A stretch of 44,231 nucleotides of DNA from Demequina gelatinilytica (GTDB lineage Bacteria; Actinomycetota; Actinomycetes; Actinomycetales; Demequinaceae): positions 22,036-66,266 of the forward strand of contig NZ_BBLV01000016.1 of the NCBI RefSeq assembly GCF_000971115.1. Direction: 5' to 3'. The position numbers and the translations under genes are program-made. This document shows, piece after piece, positions 33,308 to 41,449 of this stretch; position 1 is the first letter of the stretch; the number at the start of each line of letters is the position of its first letter. The notes beneath the pieces were generated by a model. It did no database searches. It was not told where the DNA came from and saw nothing but the letters and a program-made list of their open reading frames with translations.

Positions 33308-34249
33308 ATGACCACCACGCACACCGAGCACAAGCCGACGCAGGTCACCGGCCACACGCGCACCTCCGGCGATGTGCTGTTCTCCATCGTCAACTACAGC
33401 TTCTTCATCCTCCTCGCGGTGCTGTGCGCCTACCCGTTCTACTACCTCATCATCAACTCGGTGAGCGCGAACGACCTCTCCGCGCTGGGCGATGTCCGCC
33501 TTTTCCCGCAGGGCTTCCACCTGTCGAACTTCGAGCAGGTGTTCCACCTCCAGGGGCTCCCGATGGCGGCGGCCGTGTCGCTCGCCCGCACCGTGATCGG
33601 CACCACCGCCACGGTGCTCGCCTCGGCCTTCCTGGGCTTCATGTTCACGCAGGAGCGCATGTGGGCGCGCCGGTTCTGGTACCGGTTCGTGGTCATCACC
33701 ATGTACTTCAGCGCCGGCCTGATCCCGCTGTTCATCATCATGAAGAACCTGGGGCTCACCAACAACTTCTGGGTCTACGTGCTGCCGTTCGTGGTCCAGC
33801 CGTTCTTCATCGTCCTGGTGAAGACCTACGTCGAGGGCATGCCGCGCGAGCTCCAGGAGGCGGCCGAGGTCGACGGCGCGAGCGTGCTGCGCGTGTTCTT
33901 CATGATCTACCTGCCGAACATGACGCCGATCCTCGCGACCGTCGCGATCTTCGCCGCGGTGACGCAGTGGAACTCGTTCCAGGACACGCTGATCTACGTC
34001 ACCGACCAGAGCCTGTACACCCTGCAGTACCTGCTCTACATGTTCATCAACCAGGCCAACAGCCTCGCGCAGGCGGCTCAGAACGCAGGCGGCAACCTCG
34101 GCGCACTCGCCGATGCGGCGTCGACGCAGACGCCCACCTCGATCCGGATGACGGTGTCCGTGCTCGTGGTGCTGCCGATCATCTTCATCTACCCCCTGTT
34201 CCAGCGCTTCTTCGTCAAGGGCATCATGCTCGGCGCGGTCAAGGGCTGA
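33308..34249 (+). CDS. Carbohydrate ABC transporter permease, LplC/YtcP-like
   Basis: The 313-residue second permease starts 10 bases after the first. It has six predicted helices beginning near residue 25 (LFSIVNYSFFILLAVLCAYP) and the EAA loop LQEAAEVDGASVLRVFFMIY (about 183-202). It pairs with the LplB-like protein to form the heterodimeric channel of this transporter class. An insert near residues 250-275 (Ala/Asn-rich, before the last helix) is somewhat longer than I would expect. Confidence 0.9.
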   Translation: MTTTHTEHKPTQVTGHTRTSGDVLFSIVNYSFFILLAVLCAYPFYYLIINSVSANDLSALGDVRLFPQGFHLSNFEQVFHLQGLPMAAAVSLARTVIGTTATVLASAFLGFMFTQERMWARRFWYRFVVITMYFSAGLIPLFIIMKNLGLTNNFWVYVLPFVVQPFFIVLVKTYVEGMPRELQEAAEVDGASVLRVFFMIYLPNMTPILATVAIFAAVTQWNSFQDTLIYVTDQSLYTLQYLLYMFINQANSLAQAAQNAGGNLGALADAASTQTPTSIRMTVSVLVVLPIIFIYPLFQRFFVKGIMLGAVKG

Positions 34250-34285
34250 ACCTCATCACCCCACCTCACACCCGAAAGGAAAGCA

Positions 34286-36064
34286 ATGAAGCTGAAGAGT
34301 ACGGTGGCCCTCACGGCATCGGTCATCCTCGCTGCAGGGACGCTGGCGTCCTGCAGCAGCGCGGAGGACCCGACGCCCACGGAGACCTCGGGCACTGGAA
34401 GCACGACCGAGACCGCGGCCTTCCCCACGCAGTGGGAGGACGAGATCACCATCGACGTGTTCGACGGCCTCGCCAACTACATGGGCATGCAGAGCGGCTG
34501 GTTCGCCAAGGTGGTGAAGGACAAGTTCAACATGAACCTGAACATCATCGCCCCCAACGTGGCCGGCGGCGGTGACACGCTCTACAACACCCGCGTCGCG
34601 GCGGGCGACCTGGGCGACCTCATCGTCACCGACAAGGGCGAGCGCATGGAGGAGCTGATCCAGGGCGGACTCCTGCTCGACATGTCCGAGTACTACCCGG
34701 CCATGGAGAACGTCGCGGTGTTCGACCAGGCGGTCGAGAAGCTCAACGACGGCACCGGCGGCATCTACGCGACGCCCACCTCGGTGTCCTCGATCCTGCC
34801 GACGGAGCCCTCGGAGGGCCTCGACCCGACGTTCGGCCCGTTCATCCGCTGGGACCTCTACAAGGAGCTCGGCTACCCGGAGATCAGCACCCTCGAGGAC
34901 CTCCTGCCGATCCTCAAGGACATGCAGGACCTCGAGCCCAAGGCCGAGAACGGCCAGAACGTCTACGCCCTGTCGCTGTTCAAGGACTGGGACGGCAACA
35001 TGATGGTCACCGGCAAGCAGCCCACCTGCTTCTACGGCTTCGACGAGATCGGGTTCGTGCTCGCGAAGGCCGACGGCTCGGAGTACCAGAGCATCCTCGA
35101 CTCCGACTCCGAGTACATCCGCACCATGCGCTTCTACTACGAGGCGAACCAGCTGGGCCTGGTCGACCCGGAGTCCACCACGCAGAACTACGACACCCTG
35201 TGGTCGAAGTTCCAGAACGGCCAGGTGCTGTTCTCCTGGTGGCCGTGGCTCGGCCAGTCCGCGTACAACACCGCGGACCACATGGCCGAGGGCAAGGGCT
35301 TCGAGATCGCCCCGCTCGAGGACATGCAGGTGTTCTCCTACGGCGCCGAGGCGTACGGCGGCAAGCAGGTCATCGCGATCGGCTCGCAGGCCGAGGACCC
35401 GGAGCGCATCGCTGCCTTCGTCGACTGGCTGTACTCCGCCGAGGGCACGTACATGAACAACTCGCAGACCATGGGTGCGGCCGGTCCCGAGGGCCTCACC
35501 TGGGAGGTCGGTGCGAGCGGCGAGCCCGAGCTCACCGAGTTCGGCCAGGCGGTCTTCCTCGACGGCGACGCGACCGTTCCCGAGGAGTGGGGCGGCGGCG
35601 GCTACATCGACGGCACCTCGACGCTCAACGTGAGCGCGGTCCTGCCGAACGACACCGACACGACCACCGGCTACCCGTTCTCCTACAAGTTCTGGCCCTC
35701 GTACCAGGCGCTCGTCGAGACGCCGCTGTCCGAGGACTGGTCCGCGGAGATGGGCGGCGCGGCCACCACGATGGACTACCTGCGTGACAACGACAAGCTC
35801 CTGGTCGCGCCGGGTGCGAGCTTCGTGGTCCCGACCGACACCTCGGAGATCGAGACGCTGCGCAACCAGATCAAGGCGATCGTGGTGCAGTACTCGTGGC
35901 AGATGGTCTTCGCCAAGGACGACGCCCAGTTCGAGAGCCTGCTCTCCGAGCTGCAGTCCACCGCGGACGGCCTGGGCTACCAGCAGGTGCTCGAGGTCGA
36001 CATGGCCAACGCGCAGGCGCAGAACGATGCCCGCGTCGCCATCGCGGCGGAGTTCAGCGAGTGA
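34286..36064 (+). CDS. Extracellular sugar-binding lipoprotein, LipO/YtcQ-like
   Basis: The 592-residue binding protein starts at 34286 after GAAAGGAA. It has a signal peptide with lipobox LASC (about 20-23), a Thr/Ser-rich linker and a large two-lobed SBP_bac_1 domain. It is longer than ordinary sugar-binding proteins, as usual for partners of LplB/YtcP permeases. Aromatic patches (WWPWLGQ, FWPSYQAL) would fit stacking against sugars. It is the last gene of the operon, followed by a strong terminator. Confidence 0.9.
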   Translation: MKLKSTVALTASVILAAGTLASCSSAEDPTPTETSGTGSTTETAAFPTQWEDEITIDVFDGLANYMGMQSGWFAKVVKDKFNMNLNIIAPNVAGGGDTLYNTRVAAGDLGDLIVTDKGERMEELIQGGLLLDMSEYYPAMENVAVFDQAVEKLNDGTGGIYATPTSVSSILPTEPSEGLDPTFGPFIRWDLYKELGYPEISTLEDLLPILKDMQDLEPKAENGQNVYALSLFKDWDGNMMVTGKQPTCFYGFDEIGFVLAKADGSEYQSILDSDSEYIRTMRFYYEANQLGLVDPESTTQNYDTLWSKFQNGQVLFSWWPWLGQSAYNTADHMAEGKGFEIAPLEDMQVFSYGAEAYGGKQVIAIGSQAEDPERIAAFVDWLYSAEGTYMNNSQTMGAAGPEGLTWEVGASGEPELTEFGQAVFLDGDATVPEEWGGGGYIDGTSTLNVSAVLPNDTDTTTGYPFSYKFWPSYQALVETPLSEDWSAEMGGAATTMDYLRDNDKLLVAPGASFVVPTDTSEIETLRNQIKAIVVQYSWQMVFAKDDAQFESLLSELQSTADGLGYQQVLEVDMANAQAQNDARVAIAAEFSE

Positions 36065-36078
36065 GCTGACCTGACACG

Positions 36079-36113
36079 GAAGGGCCCCGGGGATCTCCCC
36101 GGGGCCCTTCTTC
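36079..36113. terminator. Intrinsic terminator after the sugar ABC operon
   Basis: A perfect 14-base stem (36079-36092 with 36097-36110) encloses the loop ATCT, and the pyrimidine-rich TTC follows (TTCTTC counting the end of the stem). It lies 15 bases after the binding-protein stop and just before the stop of the convergent gene, so it may serve both strands. Confidence 0.85.
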
Positions 36114-36122
36114 ATGCCCGCG

Positions 36123-36368
36123 TCAGGCGGGACGGCGGAACGCGCGGCGCAGGGCGTAGGCGACCGCGCCGAGGGTGAGCACCACCACCAGCGCGAGGCC
36201 CACCCGGTCCACGACGCCGGGGGCGCACATGCCGCCGAGGCTCCCCGCATCGTCCGCTGCCACGGATGCGCAGGCGACGGTCGACAGCCGGACGAGCGTG
36301 AGCCCGCCGACCGCGAGCGCGCCCAGCGCCGCGCCGGCCCATCCCCAACGGAACCGCGTCCCCGTCAT
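36123..36368 (-). CDS. Small membrane protein, unknown
   Basis: The 81-residue protein starts with ATG at 36368 (MTGTRFRWGW); an upstream start would add 12 residues. Two hydrophobic helices (about 8-28 and 54-72) flank a short loop with two Cys residues, and the C-terminus is Arg-rich. No family is recognised. It sits downstream of the YesL gene on the same strand, about 40 bases away. Confidence 0.55.
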   Translation of the reverse strand: MTGTRFRWGWAGAALGALAVGGLTLVRLSTVACASVAADDAGSLGGMCAPGVVDRVGLALVVVLTLGAVAYALRRAFRRPA

Positions 36369-36407
36369 GGACGCGAGCCTAGCGACGGGCGCGCGGCCCG
36401 TCACGCG

Positions 36408-37010
36408 TCAGGAGTGACGCGAGAAGACCGCGCGCAGCAGGAAGGCCGCGCCGTACGCGCCGACCGAGAAGCCGACCGTGAGGATGAGGATCCACACGGG
36501 CGGGAACACGATCGCGAGCGACAGCATCGCGGCCGGGATGAGCATGAGGCCGGCGGTGCGCAGGGGCTCCGCCATGGGCAGCAGGAGCGCGTTGCGCAGC
36601 ATCTGGCGCAGCGGGTTGCGGTAGCGCGCGATGAGGGCCGTCGCGTAGCCGAAGGCCGCGAGCACGTACACGCCCGCGGCGATCGCGATGAAGCCGGCGA
36701 CGGTGGTCGGGATGGTCTGCTGCGCGAGCCAGAAGATCGCCGCGAACGCGAGCAGCCCGGCGGGCAGCAGCAGCGCGCCGAAGGCGACGAGGCCGGGCCG
36801 GAGGTTGCGGCGCAGCGCCGGCAGGTAGTCCGGGAGGGGGCGGCCGCGCTCGTCGTCCGAGTACCGGATGGTGACCTCGAGCAGCGCGCTGGTGGCGGCG
36901 CCGATGGTGACCACCGGGAGGCAGGTCACCAGGTACAGCAGGTTGAGGCCCACGAACTCGAGGAACTCGGTGAGCCCCTGCACCGTCCGGTTGTCAGGGT
37001 CGATGCGCAT
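36408..37010 (-). CDS. YesL family (DUF624) membrane protein
   Basis: The 200-residue protein has ATG at 37010 behind GGAGGAGA and about five membrane helices. The opening FLEFVGLNLLYLVTCLPVVTIGAAT (about 16-40) is the YesL/DUF624 hallmark. In Bacillus subtilis YesL is encoded beside a rhamnogalacturonan ABC importer. Its role is unknown but it regularly accompanies LplB/YtcP/LipO transporters, as here. It overlaps the 3' end of the GH95 gene by 17 bases. Confidence 0.85.
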   Translation of the reverse strand: MRIDPDNRTVQGLTEFLEFVGLNLLYLVTCLPVVTIGAATSALLEVTIRYSDDERGRPLPDYLPALRRNLRPGLVAFGALLLPAGLLAFAAIFWLAQQTIPTTVAGFIAIAAGVYVLAAFGYATALIARYRNPLRQMLRNALLLPMAEPLRTAGLMLIPAAMLSLAIVFPPVWILILTVGFSVGAYGAAFLLRAVFSRHS

Positions 37011-39363
37011 GCGTCTCCTCCGGGGCGCTCGTGACGCCGTCGATGATGGCGGGCAGGTCGGGTCCGACCGTGTGCGTGCGCTCGACGCCGTCGGGCGTGC
37101 GCACCGTCACGGTAGCGGGCCCGCGGGCCCCGTGCAGCCGCGCCCGCACCAGCGCGCCGTCGGCCCATGCGATGTCCACCAGGATGCCGCCACGCGCGCG
37201 GAGCCCGCGCACGCTCCCACTGGCCCAGCCCGGCGGGAGCGCGGGCAGCAGCCGGATCACGCCGCCGTGGGACTGCAGGAGGGCCTCCGCGATGCCCGCG
37301 GTCGCCCCCATGTTGCCGTCGATCTGGAACGGCGGGTGCGCGCTGAGCAGGTTCGGGTAGAGGCCGCCTCGGTGCTCCTCTCCCCCTCCGGACGCGGGCC
37401 GCAGCGCGAGCGCGAGCTGCGACTCCACGCGTGCGCCCTCGCCCAGCCGCGCCCACATCGCGGTGCGCCACGCGAGCGCCCAGCCCGTCGACTCGGGGCC
37501 GCGCCCGAGGATCGATGCGGCCGCGGCGGCCGCGAGCGCCGGTGTGCCCTCGCGCGTGATCTGCGCGTACGGGAACAGCCCGACCAGGTGGGACAGGTGA
37601 CGATGCAGCGGCTCGGGCTCCTCGCGGGGACGGTCCCATTCGAGGAGCCTGCCGTCGGGGCCTACCTGCGGGTCGGGCAGGGCGGAGGCACGCGCGAGCA
37701 GGGCGTCGACCCACGCGGGGCGCGCACCGGGACCGAGGCCCAGCGCGGCGGCGGCGTCGCGGCACGCCGCGGCGAGCTCGCGCAGCAGGGCGACGTCCAT
37801 GGTCGCGTTGACGGCGACGCCGCGCTCCTCGCCGTCGTCGTCGAGGTAGTGGTTCTCGGGGGAGGTCGACGGGCTGGTCCATGCCCGTGCCTCGTCGCCC
37901 TGGATCCAGTCGAGCGCGAAGCGCGCCGCGCCCTCGAGGACGGGCCACGCCTGGGTGCGGAGCCGGTCGAGGTCGCCTCCGAACGCGTAGTGCTCCCACA
38001 GGTGGAGCGCGAGCCACGTCCCACCCAGGGGCCAGAAGGCCCACGCGGTGTCGCCGTGCCCCGCCCCCACGGCCGCGGCATGACCCCACGCGTCCGAGTT
38101 GTGGTGGAGCACCCAGCCGTCGGCGCCGTACAGGGCGCGGGCCGCCTCCGACCCCGTGGTCGCGGCGAGACGCTCGACCCAGTCCAGCAGGGGCGCGTGG
38201 CACTCCGGGAGGTTCGTCGTCTCCGCGTGCCAGTAGGCCATCTCGAGGTTGATGTTCGTGGTGTACGCGCTCGACCACGGGCCGGGGAGCTCGGCGTTCC
38301 AGATTCCCTGGAGGTTCGCGGGGAGCCCACCGGTGCGGGACGAGGAGATCAGCAGGTAGCGCCCGTAGTGGAAGGCGAGCGCGGAGAGGCCGGGGTCGGG
38401 CCGCTCGCCGGCCGCGAGCACCCGCGCGTCGGAGTCGAGCCCGGCCGCGTCGGGCGCGGACGGCAGCGACAGCGTGCAGCGCTCGTAGAGCGCGCCGTGC
38501 GCGGCCCGGTGGGCCGCGAGCAGCCCGTCGGCATCGAGGTCGATGCCCGGGAGGTCGACGAGAGGAGCGCTCAGGCCCGGGAGGTCGGGCGACGTGCCGG
38601 TCGCGATGAGCAGCACGTGCCGCGTCGCGGGCTCGCAGGCGAGGACCCCGTCGGCCAGGGTCCACCGCCCGCCCGGGCGGATGACGATGCTGCCGGTGCG
38701 GCCGTCCGCGGCGTAGCGGATGGGCTCGTCGGGCTGCTCGTGGCCCGGCGCGACGTCGACGGGGAGGTCGAGGCGCCACTCCGGCAGCCGATGCCCGCTC
38801 GCCAGGCCCGCGCCGGACGCCCGCAGCAGGCTCCCGACCCGCACGGTGAGCGCGACGGGCTCCTCGGACTCGACCACGTGGACCAGCGCCCCGGTGACGG
38901 CGTCCGCCCAGGTGCGGTGGCGCATCGTGACGCCGCCGGCCGCGTACGTGTGCGAGGCGACGCCGGTGCGGAGGTCGAGCGCGCGCGCGTACGAGGTGGG
39001 CTCGCCGGCGGGGACGCCCGTCTCGATGTCGAGCCACCCGAGCGGGAGGTACGCCTGGGCCCACGGCGACTGCTGGGTCTGGAGCAGCGCCTCGGCCTCG
39101 GCGGCGTCACCGCGCGCGAGAGCGTCGCGGACCCGGTCGAGGGTCGCGCGACCGGGGGCGGCGATGCCGGCGAGCGGTCCGCCGGGCACCGGGCCCGACC
39201 ACGCGGTGGTGTCGTTGAGCCACAGCCGAGCGGTGCCGATCCCCCCGTCGCACATCGCGCCGCGATGCCCGTTGCCCACGGGCAGCGCCTCGAGCCAGCG
39301 GGTCGCCGGACGGGAGTATCGGAGCAGGTGGAGCGCGTCCTCGCGCAGGTGCAACGGTGCCAC
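36994..39363 (-). CDS. Glycoside hydrolase family 95 (alpha-L-fucosidase or alpha-L-galactosidase)
   Basis: This 789-residue enzyme has no signal peptide, so it is cytoplasmic. The N-terminal beta domain opens with ATRWLEALPVGNGHRGAM. The (alpha/alpha)6 catalytic domain has RTGGLPANLQGIWN, TTNINLEMAYW (about 368-378, catalytic Asn pair), STSPENHY (about 498-505, expected acid Glu) and PPFQIDGNMG (about 674-683, expected Asp). A C-terminal beta domain follows. GH95 removes alpha-1,2-linked L-fucose or L-galactose by inversion. The start is GTG at 39363, divergent from GH42 across a shared LacI-type operator. Confidence 0.9.
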   Translation of the reverse strand: MAPLHLREDALHLLRYSRPATRWLEALPVGNGHRGAMCDGGIGTARLWLNDTTAWSGPVPGGPLAGIAAPGRATLDRVRDALARGDAAEAEALLQTQQSPWAQAYLPLGWLDIETGVPAGEPTSYARALDLRTGVASHTYAAGGVTMRHRTWADAVTGALVHVVESEEPVALTVRVGSLLRASGAGLASGHRLPEWRLDLPVDVAPGHEQPDEPIRYAADGRTGSIVIRPGGRWTLADGVLACEPATRHVLLIATGTSPDLPGLSAPLVDLPGIDLDADGLLAAHRAAHGALYERCTLSLPSAPDAAGLDSDARVLAAGERPDPGLSALAFHYGRYLLISSSRTGGLPANLQGIWNAELPGPWSSAYTTNINLEMAYWHAETTNLPECHAPLLDWVERLAATTGSEAARALYGADGWVLHHNSDAWGHAAAVGAGHGDTAWAFWPLGGTWLALHLWEHYAFGGDLDRLRTQAWPVLEGAARFALDWIQGDEARAWTSPSTSPENHYLDDDGEERGVAVNATMDVALLRELAAACRDAAAALGLGPGARPAWVDALLARASALPDPQVGPDGRLLEWDRPREEPEPLHRHLSHLVGLFPYAQITREGTPALAAAAAASILGRGPESTGWALAWRTAMWARLGEGARVESQLALALRPASGGGEEHRGGLYPNLLSAHPPFQIDGNMGATAGIAEALLQSHGGVIRLLPALPPGWASGSVRGLRARGGILVDIAWADGALVRARLHGARGPATVTVRTPDGVERTHTVGPDLPAIIDGVTSAPEETHAHRP

Positions 39364-39368
39364 CTGGG

Positions 39369-39400
39369 TAGTATAGGGTCGATTTGTAGAAGCGCTTCGA
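39369..39400. promoter_or_regulatory. Promoter region with LacI-type operator between GH95 and GH42
   Basis: TAGAAGCGCTTCGA at 39387-39400 has a perfect GAAGCGCTTC core and resembles the operator at 32192-32205. TAGTAT at 39369-39374 would serve as a -10 element for GH42, with the operator near the start site. The 58-base gap between the divergent starts allows one repressor to control both sides. Confidence 0.6.
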
Positions 39401-39421
39401 CGATGTAGCGAGAAGGATCCG

Positions 39422-41449
39422 ATGACGCACCCTGACCCCGCCCCGGCACGCCCGCGCGTGCGCTTCGGAGGCGACTACAACCCTGAGCAGTGGCCCCGCG
39501 AGACGTGGGACGAGGACGTCGCGCTGATGGCCCGCGCCGGGGTCAACCTGGTGACGGTAGGGGTGTTCAGCTGGTCGACGCTCGAGCCCTCCCCCGGCGA
39601 GCGCAGCTTCGCCTGGCTCGACGAGGTGCTCGACCTCCTTCACGCCCACGGCATCGACGTGGACCTCGCGACGCCGAGCGCCTCCCCGCCGCCGTGGCTC
39701 GGGATCCTCCACCCCGAGACGCTGCCGGTGACGGCGGACGGCGTGCGGCTCGCCGCCGGATCGCGCAACCAGTTCACGCCCGCCTCCCGCGTGTACCGCG
39801 AGCATGCCCTCGCCCTCACGCGCGATCTCGCCGCACGCTACGTGGACCACCCGGCCGTGGTGATGTGGCATGTGGGCAACGAGTACGGACAGCTCGACCA
39901 CGGCGACGAGGCGGCGCGCGAGTTCCGCCGATGGCTCCAGGACAGGTACGGCGACATCGCGACGCTCAACCGCGAGTGGGGCACGGCCGTGTGGTCGCAG
40001 GGCTACCGGTCCTTCGAGGAGGTGCTGCCGCCCCGAGCCATGCCGTACCTGGTCAACCCGACGCAGAACCTCGACTTCCGCCGCTACAGCTCCGACATGA
40101 TGCTCGCGTGCTACGCCGAGCAGCGCGACGCGATCCGCGCCGCGGGAGCGACCCAGCCCATCACCACCAACTTCATGGGCTTCTTCCCCCACGTCGACTA
40201 CTGGGACTGGGCCGATCAGGTCGATGTCATCGCCGACGACCAGTACCCCGACCACTCCCAGCCGCACTCCGCGGCGCACGCCGCGATGGTCCAGGACCTC
40301 ATGCGCTCGCTCGGCGGGGGCCGCCCGTGGCTGCTCATGGAGCAGGCGATCAACGCTGTGTCGTGGCGCCCGCACAACCTGCCCAAGAGCAGCACCCAGG
40401 CGCTGCTCGACTCGTACCAGGCGGTCGCGCGTGGCGCGGACGGCATCTGCTTCTTCCAGTGGCGTCAGGCGACGGCGGGTGCGGAGCGGCACCACTCGGC
40501 GATGCTCCCCCATGCCGGGGAGGACTCCGAGGTGTTCCGGACCGTCTGCTCCCTAGGCGACGGGCTGTCCCGCCTGGGCGCCGTGGTGGGCGGCCGCATC
40601 GACGCGCGCGTCGCGATGGCCTTCGACTGGGACTCCTGGTGGGCCGCATCCGAGCCCGGCCGGCCCACGTCGCTGCTCGACACCGTCGAGCAGGCGCAGC
40701 GCTGGTACCGGGTGCTGTGGTCGCTCGGTGTCGCAGTCGACCTGGTGCGCCCGGGCGCCTCGCTGGACGGGTACGACATGGTGCTGGTGCCGCACTCGTA
40801 CATCGTGGAGCCTTCCTTCGCCGCATCGCTCGACGCCGCCGTGGCGCGGGGAGCGACCGTGGTGGTGGGGCCGTACAGCGGCGTCGCCGACGCACGGGGG
40901 CACATCCACGTGGGCCGCTCCCCCGTGCTGCTCGCGGAGCTGCTGGGCGTCAGCGGCGAGGAGTGGGCGGGGCTGCCCGACGCCCCCACCTCGCTGGCAC
41001 CCACGGCGGCCTGGGCGTCCGCGCCCGCGTCCCCGACGGCAACGATCCTCGGGGAGCGCCTGCGCGCCGACTCCGCGGAGGTGCTCGCCACGTTCGGCCC
41101 CGGGCACCTGTCCGGGCTTCCGGCCGTCACGCGTCGGACCGTCGGGACGGGGAGCGCCTGGTACCTGGGCGCAGTCCTGTCGGACGAGGCGCTCGCGTCG
41201 GTGCTCGGGGACGCGCTTGCGGGCGCGGGCGTCGCAGGCGTCCTGCCTCAGCTCCCCGACGGCGTCGAGGCGGTGCGCCGCGGCGACCTCCTCTTCCTGC
41301 TCCACCACGGCTCCGTCCCCGGCCGTGTCACCCTCCCGCGGCCCGGACGCGACCTGCTCACGGGCGAGACCCTCGCCGGCGAGGTCGAGATCGAGCCTGG
41401 CCGCATCATCGTCCTGAGCCTCGTGCCCACTGAAGGAGACCACGCATGA
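39422..41449 (+). CDS. Beta-galactosidase, glycoside hydrolase family 42
   Basis: This 675-residue cytoplasmic enzyme starts at 39422 after GAGAAGGA. It opens with FGGDYNPEQWPRETWDED, the family hallmark. The acid/base Glu lies in HVGNEYGQ (about 153) and the nucleophile Glu in LLMEQAIN (about 306). The trimerisation domain (about 400-600) and a small C-terminal beta domain follow. GH42 cleaves terminal beta-galactose, and some members alpha-L-arabinopyranose. Coupled to GH3 by ATGA overlap. Confidence 0.93.
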   Translation: MTHPDPAPARPRVRFGGDYNPEQWPRETWDEDVALMARAGVNLVTVGVFSWSTLEPSPGERSFAWLDEVLDLLHAHGIDVDLATPSASPPPWLGILHPETLPVTADGVRLAAGSRNQFTPASRVYREHALALTRDLAARYVDHPAVVMWHVGNEYGQLDHGDEAAREFRRWLQDRYGDIATLNREWGTAVWSQGYRSFEEVLPPRAMPYLVNPTQNLDFRRYSSDMMLACYAEQRDAIRAAGATQPITTNFMGFFPHVDYWDWADQVDVIADDQYPDHSQPHSAAHAAMVQDLMRSLGGGRPWLLMEQAINAVSWRPHNLPKSSTQALLDSYQAVARGADGICFFQWRQATAGAERHHSAMLPHAGEDSEVFRTVCSLGDGLSRLGAVVGGRIDARVAMAFDWDSWWAASEPGRPTSLLDTVEQAQRWYRVLWSLGVAVDLVRPGASLDGYDMVLVPHSYIVEPSFAASLDAAVARGATVVVGPYSGVADARGHIHVGRSPVLLAELLGVSGEEWAGLPDAPTSLAPTAAWASAPASPTATILGERLRADSAEVLATFGPGHLSGLPAVTRRTVGTGSAWYLGAVLSDEALASVLGDALAGAGVAGVLPQLPDGVEAVRRGDLLFLLHHGSVPGRVTLPRPGRDLLTGETLAGEVEIEPGRIIVLSLVPTEGDHA

